From Hofstenia miamia (lineage: Eukaryota; Xenacoelomorpha; Acoela; Hofsteniidae): a DNA stretch of 64,000 bases. The first letter of the stretch is position 1. Every line of letters starts with the position of its first letter. Below the pieces are notes generated by a model that was not told where the DNA came from, searched no databases, and saw only the letters and a list, made by a program, of their open reading frames with translations. The DNA is taken from assembly GCA_900660155.1 (NCBI GenBank), contig CABFPE010000006.1, forward strand, positions 2,258,375-2,322,374. Reading direction: 5' to 3'. Position numbers and translations under genes: made by a program. Positions 1-14,295 of this stretch are shown one piece after another.

Positions 1-573
1 GTACAAATAACTGCCTGTATGCTCTCAATACATTAGCATATTGTATGCTAGAGGAGATTAATATCTAAATCAATAAATACTTTAAAAATATGACAAAACA
101 ATATAAAATGAGCTTCATCTGTGGCTAAAAAACGTGTATATTTCTCAATTACATAAAGTGTCGTATTATAAGGGATTGACTAAACAGTGATATTTACAAA
201 AACGTTTCAAGCAATAACTCTTGGCTTTAATATCGCTGATTCTCAGAAGCAATCATTCAATGAATATGCATTCACAGTCAGGCAAGCTGAATCCATAAGT
301 TTATGCAAAATTGCGCATACACCATACATAATAAAACACCGTGGAATGAGTACATTTCGTCTGCTAATACATTCGAGCAAGTCTTAGAAATTTTCAAAAC
401 ACAAAGAAATATTTAAAAACTTAACAAAAATATCTGTTTAATTCATTTTGAAAACATCCAATTCAAACAAACCAATTCTTGTTAATGCTATATTCTAGTG
501 CGTATAAAGAATTTTGTACTTAAACTAATAAAAAGTATACTACGAAGAACTAAGAACATAAAACATTACTTAC

Positions 574-655
574 ACTGACTGAACGTGACATAATACGTGA
601 TGTTAAATTAAGGGAAGCTGATCGGCGATACAGAGGTTCTGGACATTTATGAGGT
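574..655 (-). CDS. DCAF1: DCAF1 exon, last one in the window
   Basis: 82 nt. It completes Glu and reads PHKCPEPLYRRSASLNLTSR (human PHQCPEPKQRRQAPINFTSR). The donor GTAAGTAATG follows. The propeller exons should lie left of position 1; none was found in 1-573. Confidence 0.92.
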
Positions 656-3600
656 CTAAAATTTTAAATTAAATTATAACTTTAAGTACAATTGAAGCAT
701 TGCAAGATGTAAAATGCACCAAAGCTAAATGAAAACATTTCCTAGAAAAAATAAAGACGATTTTCTGAATAAATGACAAGAGATACAGTACTATATAAAA
801 AAATACTATTTTTAGTTTAGTTTGTGCAAAATTCTTAATTCCTGTAACATATAAACACATTACAAACTCAATGATAATATTAGTGAAATTTCACAATACA
901 GGCGAGCAAAATTTTATTATAGTATAGTTAATCATTAACAGATAAGGAGTCGAAGAATGATTGTTATGAATCATGGTATAATGTTAAATTACATATGAAC
1001 CAAGAACTTGAAAGACAATGAAAAAAATGTAAATGAAACTTAACATATAAAATTCTTTCTTAGTTCTCATTTCATGCAACAAGAAGTTGATAAATTTGTT
1101 TGAGATTCCTTTATAAAATAAAGTGTTTCCACCCAGAAAGACAAACATTCAGCGGTTCGAAACATGAGGGTTTATATTAAGGAGCACAAATTAGTGTTCT
1201 TTCTTTTTCGTCGGAACACATTCTTCACAAATAAATTTTTTATCTAGATTACAATAATTAAATTCATAGAATATTTGCGGTCCCAATTGAGGGTGATGTA
1301 TCGCACCTCAATTTACGTGATATACAGGAAGTTGTACACAAAAATGGGTAAAAAATGAGATGATCATATAAATGTTTTCATTTCCATTTCACGCAATGCC
1401 AAGCTTGATAATGAAAAGGTGCAAGCAAAGAGAATCAAAGAAATTTTAACTAAAATTCATATTTTTTGAGCTGATTTTTTTTTCATTCATTTAACGCATT
1501 TTTTACATTAAACTCTTCAAAATACTTTTTACTAAAGTGCCTGAAAACAGCCGTAAAACACTCGCAAATGTGCAGCTAAAAAGTTAGTAGCATGTCTAAT
1601 TTAATACTAACTATATTAATTTAATTCAATGAAGCACACTGTCTACGCCTAACATCAAAGAGAAACAAATAATGAGTTTTAAATTGGTGTGTTTGACAAT
1701 TATATTCAAAATTAAATACTCACAACTAAAAACGTCTAGGTACTTACTCTAACAATGAAAATGGCGGACAAATGACAATGGGACGATTACATTGTGAATG
1801 CTGGGTTTGAAGGTAGGATGTGACGATGTCGTCCAGAGTTGTTTCACCGCGATTGCTGACAGTTGTGCGAGCTTTCTGATGAGTGATTTCAACTGGACGT
1901 TTTCTTTTACATGTACTCTAAATACTCATAACTATTTTGTTGACAGAAAATTATATTAATTGAAAAGAAGTAATTGAAAATGTTATATCGCGGGTAAATA
2001 CGGTTAAATTTGAATGTATTTAGATGTATTTAGGATGTATAATGACGCAAAGCAAGTTGCAAAACTGGTCGCTAACAATAGCTCTGTACGCGACAAATGC
2101 AAGGCAAACTTTGCGAACAGTTGGGCAGTTTCAACTCGGTGCCTATCAACTACTTAGCACAGTTGACAATCTGTATTCGATGTCGGTAGTTTACTGCATG
2201 TGAGGTATTTGAAGATAAAAAGCGAAAATTTAAGTATTGCGACAAATTGAAAGAACAATACAATAAAAGTTATGTGGTTTTTAAATTAGCTGCATAGAAT
2301 AAGTATTTCACAAAAGAAATTATATACGTTGATACAGCAGCTTGAGCACCAGTAGTATAAAGGGAATATTCGTGTGGCTTCCAAATACATTCGAGGTAGT
2401 ACATGAAATAAATCAAAAGTAACAGAATTTGATGGATGCACGAAATCAATGCATAGTAAACACAAACTCCAATTTGTAGTAGTATTATTTATGATTACAA
2501 TGAAATAATTAAACGCAATGCAATAAAATAAATATTTAAAAAATACCTTTGAGAACTGAGGTGAAATGGATCTGAAAACTGGCGATGACACTGAAGGAGA
2601 AGCAATTGAAAATGCTGATGACGTTGACGTTGGTCGTTCCGATTCCAGCCTTTGGACTGAATCTCTAACGTTAATGGAAAGCTGCCGCGCACTCACTTCA
2701 TTAGAACCCACTCGAGGAGTCTTAAATGTCAAAATTTAATATCATTAACAATTACATTTACAAAACTCTCATGCAAGCCACAAAACCAACTGGGAATTGA
2801 ATTTTTTACTATAATATAGAAAAAAATTTTGTACGAAAACAGTAAAAATGCAGTAGCAACTAGTGGGTAACAGCTATAGCTGAAATAATTGCAACTCAAT
2901 ACATTACTAATCTTATTATTTTAAAACCCACAACAATAACTTATATCACCGCCATCAATTTATTCGATTGATGCATGAGCCCTTAGTAGCACTGCCTGAC
3001 GTTCACATGCACTACAGGGGTCGTTAACATTAGTACTTTGCATTAATTTTGAATCTGCTAATAAATAAGAACAAGGTCATTGCAAATTATTATTTCAGCC
3101 AAAAGAGCTTTAATTACGTCATACGTAAATTTAGGGTGGTGTTCTGAACATAAACCAAACGACCCGAACTATATTGAACCAAGCAATGATATGCTTCATT
3201 AGAAGGTCTTTCTGTTGACTTGACATCTCAACTTCAACACATTATTCAGTCAAAACAATGGCTTACTCTGACCTCAGTAACTTCGGGGAGAAAAAATATT
3301 TTACTGACACTTTCTCCTCTGGAAAAGAAACATTGCCTTTAAAGCTAGATGCATGCACATTATTTTTTTGTAAACAGAACTTTTTAATCCTAAGCTGATG
3401 CACAATGTAATTGAAAACAACAAGAATGAACAATTATTTCAATATATTGTAACACAACACTAGTAGGGAAGTCCTATCAATGAACACAGAAACACACATA
3501 TATATATATAATATATAGCAAAACATACTTGACGATTAGAAGGATTGTGAATGAAAGGAGAAGAAAATATATTTGAGGTAGATTGGTGTAGATCTGCTTC

Positions 3601-6600
3601 ATCAAGTAAGGCATTTGCAGAAATGTTGAATCCTAAACTGTAAAACATGTAAACTTATAATTAAACCATTATACATATTTGAAATTTCAAATAAATATTT
3701 GAGTTGATTAACACAATAAGCGAAATATAAGCACACTTACGCATTTAAATTTAAAGTGCATATAAAAAATAATGCTCGTTACACATACTTTAAATTGTCT
3801 TTAACAGTTATTTCTCACAGATTTATTCTGTAAGATTCCATATTTGCCATAAGACAGGCAGACGTTTTGCACTGTAAAAATTCGGTGACATTTGATTTCT
3901 TGTATTTATAAACCAAGAGCGGTTTATCATGTCGCATATATTGATAGCATAACATTTTACAAAAAGCAATAATTGAGCAGAAAAATAAAACATTGAAAAT
4001 TGTCTAAAAACGGACTTTATAATTCTTTGGATTTTTAGTCATACATCATGTATTACAGGATTTCAGAGTACATGAGACATGTATTTCAGTTTCTATATTT
4101 TTGGTTAAATCCCATAGCCCACTTCCCCTCTAATATTATGAAGGTCAAACATCTTTTGAATGCATGCTATTGTATTTTAATAGTCAAAAGCACATATATT
4201 GAGCCCCTTAAATTGTCGTTTTTTCGTCGAAGTTGATTTTATTGCTCGGATAAAACAAGCGTGTTTGACTTTACATGGATCAATACCTTTTCAGAAACCC
4301 TGACCTAAACTATGACTACTTTATTGGGTTTCATTAATTATATACTTTATTATTAAGGTTTAGCTACTCCTTAATCTTTAAAAAATAGCGAAACAGAAAT
4401 GCAATAAAATATACACAAACCAAATCACGAAAAATGTTCATATTCCTCATTAATACGATTAGCTTACTATTTAGAAATTATAGTAAATTTTCAATGAAAT
4501 GCTAAATTTGATTACTATGGATATTAAAAATTTAAGTAACCTCTTGATAAAAGATGTTGATAAATTAACTGCAAGAGTTCTTTTTCATCCCAGGTTATAC
4601 GAGTCCTAGCAACGATATCTGCCTTCTTTAACTGGTCAAACGATAAACCTCCCAGTTGACGTGAATGAAGATTTTGGCCAATGATTTTGTCAAGAAGGCA
4701 TGTTGCTACGTTGCAAAACTTTAAATGCTGAGTCTTCTTATCTGTTTGAAGAGGGGGATTACGAATTTCAGCTAAATTAGACAACATCACTTAGTTTTAA
4801 TTACAAATTATAGTTAACAAACTAGAATAGTGATATGGGTCGTTTCGAATCAAATCACACTTATTTCACTAATAATTCATCTACCACCATAAAATTGGTC
4901 ATATATGTTAACCTTAATGCATATCGATACTCCTATTGTATGCAATATTAAAAATTTTCCAATTCTCAGTGCATGTAGCTTTGAAACGATTCTCAAGGAA
5001 TAATCGTAATCATGTTGAAGAATGTTCTTTTCTCAGGAGATGAACCCTTCACTTCACGTCCGAACATTCCAACAGAAAACAAACAGATTTTAAGGAATAA
5101 ATTGTAGTTATGTTGTAGCTGCAATTTACGAATGAACGATTAACCAACTGAGAGCTCAAGATAAAAATGAGAAAAGCGAGGAACTTGAGTGGCCTTGGAG
5201 CAAAGCAAAATCAAGAATTTAAAGTCCTAGTTTCACTTAATCTAAAGTTGAAATACCGCTGATTTATCGTACAAGTAGGAGCTTGACACCTAATTCCATA
5301 GTCCTAAAATGCAGCCCTTAAGGTACAGCTGATTCACGGCAGCCAATCAGTAACAGCTAGTACTACTATACCAGAAACGATGAAAGATATTAGTTACACA
5401 TCGCTAACATCATCCAGTGAGGATAGTGATACATATTAAGGATTAAAACAATAATTAGCAGCAAAATCATTTATATATAACTGATATTTATCATTAAAAG
5501 GTAGTTTCAATATTTGTGATTATGTCAGAATAGTGTTAAAGATGTAGATTTTATAAAACAACATGAAGAATGAAACCTCATTTCACACTTGAATTGTTAC
5601 ATCTTTCCGAACAGCCTTTCTGTGAGATAGTGACTAATGAGTAGCGATAGATCTAACCATGTAGTCATTTAGGGATAATGAAAGATTTGTGATAATTTTT
5701 ACATAAATTTCAAATTGGAATAATCAAAATTATTAAAATATTTTATAAGGACAGCATTTAAAATGCATCGGAGATAACCACGGTACAAACAACAATCGTT
5801 AGCAAAAGAAGCAATTAATAATAAGAGTAATTGTTGAGAAAATAAGTACAAAATTTGTAACACGTGCTCCTGAAGTTAATAACTGATGCCAATAATTCCC
5901 TTGGTACTTGCAAACCCATCTAATTATTTGCGGAACAAGCAAAACGAATATGTTATATTATCAGTTTTTCATAATCTATTAATTTTGTCCTGCATCTGTA
6001 TTAATTATTTCGACGATGGATTCACATGAATAATTAGTAAACTGACATTACTGTATATTTGTGCAATCATTCATATTCTAATGATAAAATTTTTAAACAA
6101 ACAATACATAATCCAAATACATTCTAAAAATATTTAGAAAATTACCTTCAAGAAGACCTTGTGAGAAAATTGGCATTTTACTGATGATTTGCTTAATGGT
6201 ATTACAATTGCTCAAACCCAGCAGAACTTGGCAAGCAAGAGTCCGCAATGTATCTCCCTCTGCATTATGCGGCTTTGATTTAATTAAAGACAACAACACC
6301 TAAACAAAGCGCGTAAGAATGCTAACGTCATCTAAAACATAATTAACATTTATTACTATTAATGTGCGTGCTAGAGTGATCTTCCAAAAATTAGTGAACG
6401 CTTTTAATAAATAAAATTTGAGAATCTTAGTGACATTTAAGAAAATTTTAAGAAATTAAAAATTGAAAAAAGTACAGAACTGTAGATTTCTGTAGAGAAA
6501 ACACAAAATTTCACTCTTTTTTATACAAAGAGTAACTTGCATTATGAAAACAACCAAACTGATGCATTATTACAAAATTTTTAAATAAAGCGATCATGTC

Positions 6601-7404
6601 AAAATCATTGATCTGAGTTGCAGATCAAGTCTAAAACTTCTTTGCGATTTCAAAGAAATAACAGTTGGTGGTAATTCAATGGGTTGCCAGATAGAATTAA
6701 AATAATTCTAAACGTAAAGCATCAATGAAGCATGGGGTTTTTAATGTCTCAATTGGAAAATGGAGGGAATAATATTCCGCGACGTGGCAAGGAAAATATA
6801 AATCATGTGATGATTAATAATTGGAATTCTTTCTAGCGAAGCATTAAGCGAATAGTCTCGAATATTCTAGATCAGTGTAGACGAGACATAATACCAGAGG
6901 GACGAGTCATTCACGGGCGCAACATTTTTAAAAGAAAACGATCCGGATCATCTCTCGCAATTTACAAGGCTTTTAAAATATTTAAAATTTATCACTGCAA
7001 TTTTAAAGTATCTACCGGTTATTCTCACAAATTTTGTCATGTACTTTTTAACTCTTAAGACTTCTGGCCCATCACGCCCACAAACTTTTATGTTTGCCCA
7101 AAACTTAAATACCTTTTGGTTAAACGCGGATAAGTCATTCGCCCACCCTATCCGTATTGGATAATACACTACTCGAGTAAAGGTAAATAGAGGATATTAG
7201 GGGTCGTAATTCTGCTGAATAACTAAATGTTAAAAGTCTTGGGACATAAGTTGAGCTTAGGGATTAGGCATTTCAATTATGCAGCAAAGTAAAAATTGAA
7301 ATGCTAAGCTGACTATTATTCTGCTTTCACAAACTTCTAAAAATTTAAGTAGACTTTCACAGATGAAAATTAATAAATATACTTATACTAACAATTCTAG
7401 CTTT

Positions 7405-7441
<37 letters not shown>

Positions 7442-10400
7442 NNNNNNNNNNNNNNNNNNNNNNNNNNNNNNNNNNNNNNNNNNNNNNNNNNNNNNNNNNN
7501 NNNACCAAAACCAATCATACAGTCAGCTGGTAGAGGTGAATCATCATCGTCAGCCACTATAATTGGTAGTGTTCAAAATCAATGCAACGTTTGTCAAGCG
7601 ATTTGGGAGAGTGCAACTGAAGATTGGTTTCTTTGTGGCCAATGTGGCAGATGGTCATGCGAATCATGTTTTGGTTCGACGATGTGCTATTTCTGCGAAT
7701 GAATAGTGTGGAATTTACAGAGTGAACACAGGAACTTCTTATACTAACCATAGTTACCACCATATTACTATTATTACTACTGTATTTTCGTTTTTTCTAA
7801 AGTGTCCGTTTCGCCCCGTGCGGTTTTTCTATACATAGTTTTACGTGTATTTTTATAGGATGCATATTTTTTGCTATGTTATATTCTTCAATAAAATTGG
7901 AATTGTTTTTGTTAAATAACCTTTTTGTACCTATAACTATAATAAGAGCTTAGAATGTCGCCTTAAACTAAGTTGGGAATTTAACAATAAAGTAAAAAGT
8001 GTCCATATCGCCCCGGTCTACCCTATATATATATACATACATACATATATTATAACCAGATTTGGAATCAGTTTAAAAATTACATTCAGAAAAATATATT
8101 TATATCTGTGATGAAAAAAGTTTCTTTTTGTTGACCAATGTTTTGGATTTTGACATTGATTTTTAATACATATTTAAATGAAAATAAAGAGCTAGGGTTT
8201 GGTATCAGCTCCCTGGTGAAATGGCATCAAATTTTAAGAATAAAACTCAAATAAATTACTTTAAGTCAAACAGCATGACAAGAAATCTTAAAAATACTGA
8301 ATATGTGATGTAGCTTTCATTCCCAATAAATAATTTTCTACATAATAAATGTACTTCATAAACTAATGATTGTAACATTTCTAAAAGGGTGCGCAATAAA
8401 TGGTTTACAATCGTTTTAAAAAGTATTTAAGTTGCGCATAGTAATTAAATAAATAAATACGAAAATTGCAATAGCACTACTAGCCCTTAACACATACCTG
8501 AATTCCGTTATTAGATCGAATGCCATTGTACATTTTGGTCATTAGGTCATCGATGACTTTGTTGCTGGTCTTGGCTTTTGAATTTCCTGCAGATTCATTG
8601 ATATAATTCTAAAAAACAAACAAAACACATTTAATACAGAATATATGCATTACAGATTGCCTTTTATCATGAACACAGTTATTCAGAATTGAGAGAGCCG
8701 CTTTCTGCACTTCGACATCTTTCAAATGTTCACCTTCGGCCAGCGTTATGACAATGCTAAAAAAGTTTGCAATCATTATGTAAAAATAGGGTGCATAACA
8801 AAAATAAGTATTGCTATAATGCAAAAATTTGATGATATATTGATATAAAATCAAGTCCCATATCCCATGTATTAACATGGGAATATAAAATATTGTGATA
8901 GAATCCACTTATATAAAATAGACAGCGAATAATTGAGGAACAAAGCTCTAACACTATTAACTCAATTAAAAATAATTTGTGAAAGAGGAATATTTACGTC
9001 ACATTGGAGATACTAATTGTAAATTCATTCAGAAAAAATTTAATACTAGTGGATAGAATTTTTGCAATGTAGTTTTCAAGAGAAATATTCTTTTCGAGGG
9101 AATGCAATAAATCAAAGCGATTAAGGTAACAAAACACTGCGTTAGACTCTAAATTCTTAGAATTAAAGCTGCCTAAACTAGTGGAAACAATAGTTCACAT
9201 CCAACATCCATGCCCACTCATTGATAGAAAAATAGCATAAAAAGTATTCGTTAGTAAAAAATGGTAAACGTAATAGGGCAAGTTACTTACTTGAATCCTG
9301 ATGTGGTAACATCATCGGGGAGTTTGACAGCATCAAACAATTTCAAACACAACCGGAAAAGTGAAGTAAGGCACGAAAGGATTTCTAATGCATATTTCAC
9401 AGTTTCACCTCTAAACCATTGCTAAGTTAGAATATGTAATATTGATACATTAGAGCATTCCCGACCGCAGCAAACTGGTCTGCCACGAAGTGATGCCGTG
9501 GCACGCCAATTCATCATTAAAATTAGATTATTAAGAAATACTTATTTTTGTATGAACCACTTGATCGTGTGCCGCCATGTAAAAAACTGAAATCACTGCA
9601 TTGGGGGACACAACGAATAACATATATTGCAGAAAATACATTTTATGCAAAATATTTACCATACCCGCCGTTGATTAACATGAAACGTCGAATTTCGTAG
9701 AGTAAGTATCCGAGATGTAGGCCAGTACAATTACAACAGTTTTCTTTGCATATTACGTATACTTTTGAATGTCTTTTGTTTTATATTTATTTTGGTTTAA
9801 GTCACTTTACAATGATTAAAATTTCTTAGGATAACAGCTTTATAGTTATTTTTGAGCTAAACAGGTGTGCTATATTTAGGCAGGCTAAAATGAGGCTAAA
9901 AAGCCCAGTTTCGAGCTCTAAAAACGGATCAAATCTGAGGTAAGGGCTTCATTCATTTCTCGTATGGTTTACCATGCGAAATTAACCTGTAAGCGTATTC
10001 ATCCCATTCGCTAGCCATTGAAGCTATTTGTAGCATAGAGGAAAATCCATTGAGCTTGAGAAATTGTTCAGCAGCAGTCCATCCCAAACGCAAACTGCTT
10101 GACGACAGTACGGTCATGGAGTCTTGAACAACCTCCGTTGTCAAATCTGCCATCTAAAAATATATTTTAAGCGACACTAAAAGATACATGAACCTATATG
10201 CTTTTAGTGTTCCAATCATATAACATCTATTAAACAATCTTAACACTGAAGATTATGATGTAATTTCTCTCCAACACAAATCAGTGGTGGTTAATTTAAA
10301 TTCTTCATTGATATGTGTAAATAAACTTGAACTAGACTTCTAGTGGACTTATGGATAGAGAGAATATGCGACCAATCTCTTTCACGATGTTGCTATTGGA

Positions 10401-13400
10401 AAAAGAAAATAGAATATATACAATATATATATATATATATATGCAATAATAATGAATGACTTTATTTAGCCGCTGAAGGCTGCGATGATTCTTCGGACGA
10501 CGAATGGAGAAAGTGACAACATCATCAAAACGAGTGGAGCGAGAATTAAAAAACTTATTAAAATCAAAAGGATCAAGATCCAATTTGCGAGTGAGCAAGC
10601 GATTGAACAGGAGGAGATTGCAGGCGTAGATTGACAGCGAGAGAGGGGATAATTTGAGAAGAGCGTCTTTGTATGGCAAGGGAGAGATCCATTTGAAGGC
10701 ACGCTTCTGGAAACGTTCCATAGAGTGGAACGAGGAACGAAAAGGCCATCAACAGGGAGATGCATAGAGAAAAATGGCGCGCGGAATGGACTTGAACAAT
10801 GTGAGTTTCACAGCAGAAGTGGAATTAAAGGGAACATTGCGGAAGAGGGCAAAGAGTGAGGAATTAGTTTTGCTAAGACGTAAGGATACATGACCAGACC
10901 AGAAAGTTGAACTCCAAGATGAGTATGGTGAGTTGAAAAGTTCACAGGAAGAGGAAGATCAGAAGGGGGAGATACAGAAAAGGAAATACCCCATGTCTTG
11001 GTTGGGATTAAATCAATATAGTTAACGGAAGACCAAGTGGTCAAAAGCTCAAGATCAGAGGTAATATTGAAGGCGAAAGAACTACCAAAGTTGAAAATCG
11101 CAGTGTCATCAACGTACAGTAGACAGGATGAGTTGAGGACAGATTGATGGAGGTCGTTGATAGCAACGAGGAAGAAGAGAACAGCAAACACAAAACCTTA
11201 AGGAGCACCACTAGAGACAAGAGCAGGAGAANCCGCTGAAGGCTGCGATGATTCTTCGGACGACGAATGGAGAAAGTGACAACATCATCAAAACGAGTGG
11301 AGCGAGAATTAAAAAACTTATTAAAATCAAAAGGATCAAGATCCAATTTGCGAGTGAGCAAGCGATTGAACAGGAGGAGATTGCAGGCGTAGATTGACAG
11401 CGAGAGAGGGGATAATTTGAGAAGAGCGTCTTTGTATGGCAAGGGAGAGATCCATTTGAAGGCACGCTTCTGGAAACGTTCCATAGAGTGGAACGAGGAA
11501 CGAAAAGGCCATCAACAGGGAGATGCATAGAGAAAAATGGCGCGCGGAATGGACTTGAACAATGTGAGTTTCACAGCAGAAGTGGAATTAAAGGGAACAT
11601 TGCGGAAGAGGGCAAAGAGTGAGGAATTAGTTTTGCTAAGACGTAAGGATACATGACCAGACCAGAAAGTTGAACTCCAAGATGAGTATGGTGAGTTGAA
11701 AAGTTCACAGGAAGAGGAAGATCAGAAGGGGGAGATACAGAAAAGGAAATACCCCATGTCTTGGTTGGGATTAAATCAATATAGTTAACGGAAGACCAAG
11801 TGGTCAAAAGCTCAAGATCAGAGGTAATATTGAAGGCGAAAGAACTACCAAAGTTGAAAATCGCAGTGTCATCAACGTACAGTAGACAGGATGAGTTGAG
11901 GACAGATTGATGGAGGTCGTTGATAGCAACGAGGAAGAAGAGAACAGCAAACACAAAACCTTAAGGAGCACCACTAGAGACAAGAGCAGGAGAAGAAATA
12001 GACGAGTTGATTTTGACACACTGACGACGATTGGACAGGTAAGATTGGAAAAGTTCGATGTATACAATGTTTCATGTAAAAATATTTGTTAACTGAAACG
12101 TCTGATCAAATTACAGATACATTCTTGCCACCCGTTACATTCAAAATGGGTTGGTAATAGTGAAAACTAAGACAACTCTGCTGCTCACTAAACAGCATAA
12201 GCTCAACAGCAGTAATGATCAAAAATAGCTCTTTATACGAACAAAATACAACATGTTTCTATCCAATTGTATAAATTAAACTCGACTAAGACGAGAAACT
12301 TTCAACATGAAAAGTTAAATAAAACACAAGAACTCAGGAATATTATTGCAAACAAAAAAAATTACTCTATAAGGCTGTGAAGGAAGGCTGGAAGAAAATG
12401 TATTGTTGTTGTGGCGTGATTGATGCCGTTTAACTTGAACAGCGCTGATGACCAAATGCATAACAAAGTAGCATTTGAGCGCCATGCAACAATGCTTTAC
12501 TTTCTGACGACTGGCAAAAACATCTTCATCCCGTTGGTATAAGCTTTCATCATCAACCCTGAGAATTTCCAAGGTCGATATCTAAAATTTTAAAAGTTGT
12601 CATTTACTAAAAGACGTTTGGCTGACGATTATATAAACCAAATCAAATATACTAAAAATTGAAGTAAGCTTCAATCAACGTATCAAACAAAAATTTTGCG
12701 AATCACTTAATGAAGAAAAGAAGATGCAAATTTCTAAATAATTGTGTCCAGTAAATAATATTCATGCATGTAATTATAGGAAATAGAAGCAAGTTTATGT
12801 CACTATGTGATTTTGCGTTACGAATAGGTGAAAAATTATTAAGGAACCGGGATTTTAATATTAACTCAAAACAAAACTGAAATTCTTTTTTTTATACAGC
12901 ACTGAAACTAACGGTGTTAAATAATTTCCGAAGGCCATCCAACGAATCGAAAACGTCAATCATAACCCGAAAATTGAAAACTTCGGCGAGGAACATAGTT
13001 GCATGGCATTTCGCAGATTCGTGTGATGAGTCTAAAAGCCAAAGAACATACTTCATCAATTGTGTTAACATTTCTTTCGGTAGCTGACAAACCTAAACGT
13101 ATAAATAATAAAAACTGGAAATTTTAATTAAAATAACACGTGAAAAGAGTCTATATAAGACGATGTAGTACAACAATGATGATTTTGTTACAGTTACATT
13201 CAAATAAAAACCATCATATCATATCAATATATCATTGTGAAGACATCCGTCAAAGTGGTCGATAGTCAGTGTTTGAAAACAAATTTAGCTGCAAATTTTT
13301 ATAGTTATGTTGAAATTTTTAAATCGGTTGCAATTTAGTCAACTACTTTAGTTAGGAATGCGAAATTTTACAAATGATGGAATTCACAAAGTCTATTCAT

Positions 13401-14264
13401 GGAAATAATTTACTTTTTCATAATGGACACATTTATGAATAAGAAAAATTGCAGGTGTTCTTTCCGGTAGTAAATCAATTAACTTAACCTCTCAGAGCCC
13501 AATGTGCCATTTTAGCACATTACATAAACTACTTTCCTGCTTGTTAACTATTTGAACTTTCAAATGTCTGTTATGTTGTAATTATTTACTTACTCATCTG
13601 TAATGCTTTCCATTGTGTCATTTAACCTTAAACTTACTTTTGCAATCTTTGCTATTAACTTCAATTTTATTTTCAGTTAAATTTTCTGTTGATAAATGGC
13701 TAGTTCATCAAAAGGCAACTTACAAGGAAGGTATGCATGTTTCTTTAAAATTTTACATTAACTAAATATACATACTTGTTGTTGAAATAGCTGTTATAGA
13801 TAAATACCTATATTCATAAAATCATATGAATTATATTAGAATATATGAATGTGCTAAATTTAGCACATTGGGCGTTGCTTATACATATTTGATCATTTAG
13901 AAAGAAACAATCATTTTCAGTAGAACAACTGATGGAATTTTTTAATAATGACAGTGAAATCGAAGGCTGGGCTAGTGATGATGCTGAAATCATTACAAGT
14001 GACAGAATAAGTTGTGTTGATATTCAGTCTGAGGAAAATGTTGAGCCTCCTGCAAAGAAAAAGTGTTGTAATTCCTACAAGTGGACAAGCAGCAAATTTC
14101 CTCTATTCCATTTAAATCAACCTTTTGCAAATGAAGCGGTTCATCCCCATCCAGATTTTATACAGTTGAATCCCTATCAAGCCTGCAAGCGATTTTTATC
14201 TGATGAAATACTTGATAATATTGTGTTTAACACAAATCTATATTCAGTGCAGGTTATCATTGTT

Positions 14265-14295
<31 letters not shown>

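Noticed and set aside
187-387. 66-codon plus-strand frame, and the opposite strand as a DCAF1 WD40 exon
   Set aside because: Neither strand matches the propeller start expected after 574, and no splice pair fits.
1191-1318. Minus-strand frame ending YCNLDKKFICEECVP
   Set aside because: A C-x2-C pair and a short length are too little; no acceptor or upstream partner found. It falls in a DCAF1 intron.
9465-9530. TGCCACG..CGTGGCA hairpin in a DCAF1 intron
   Set aside because: Resembles worn hAT-type sequence, but without ends or target duplication it cannot be called.
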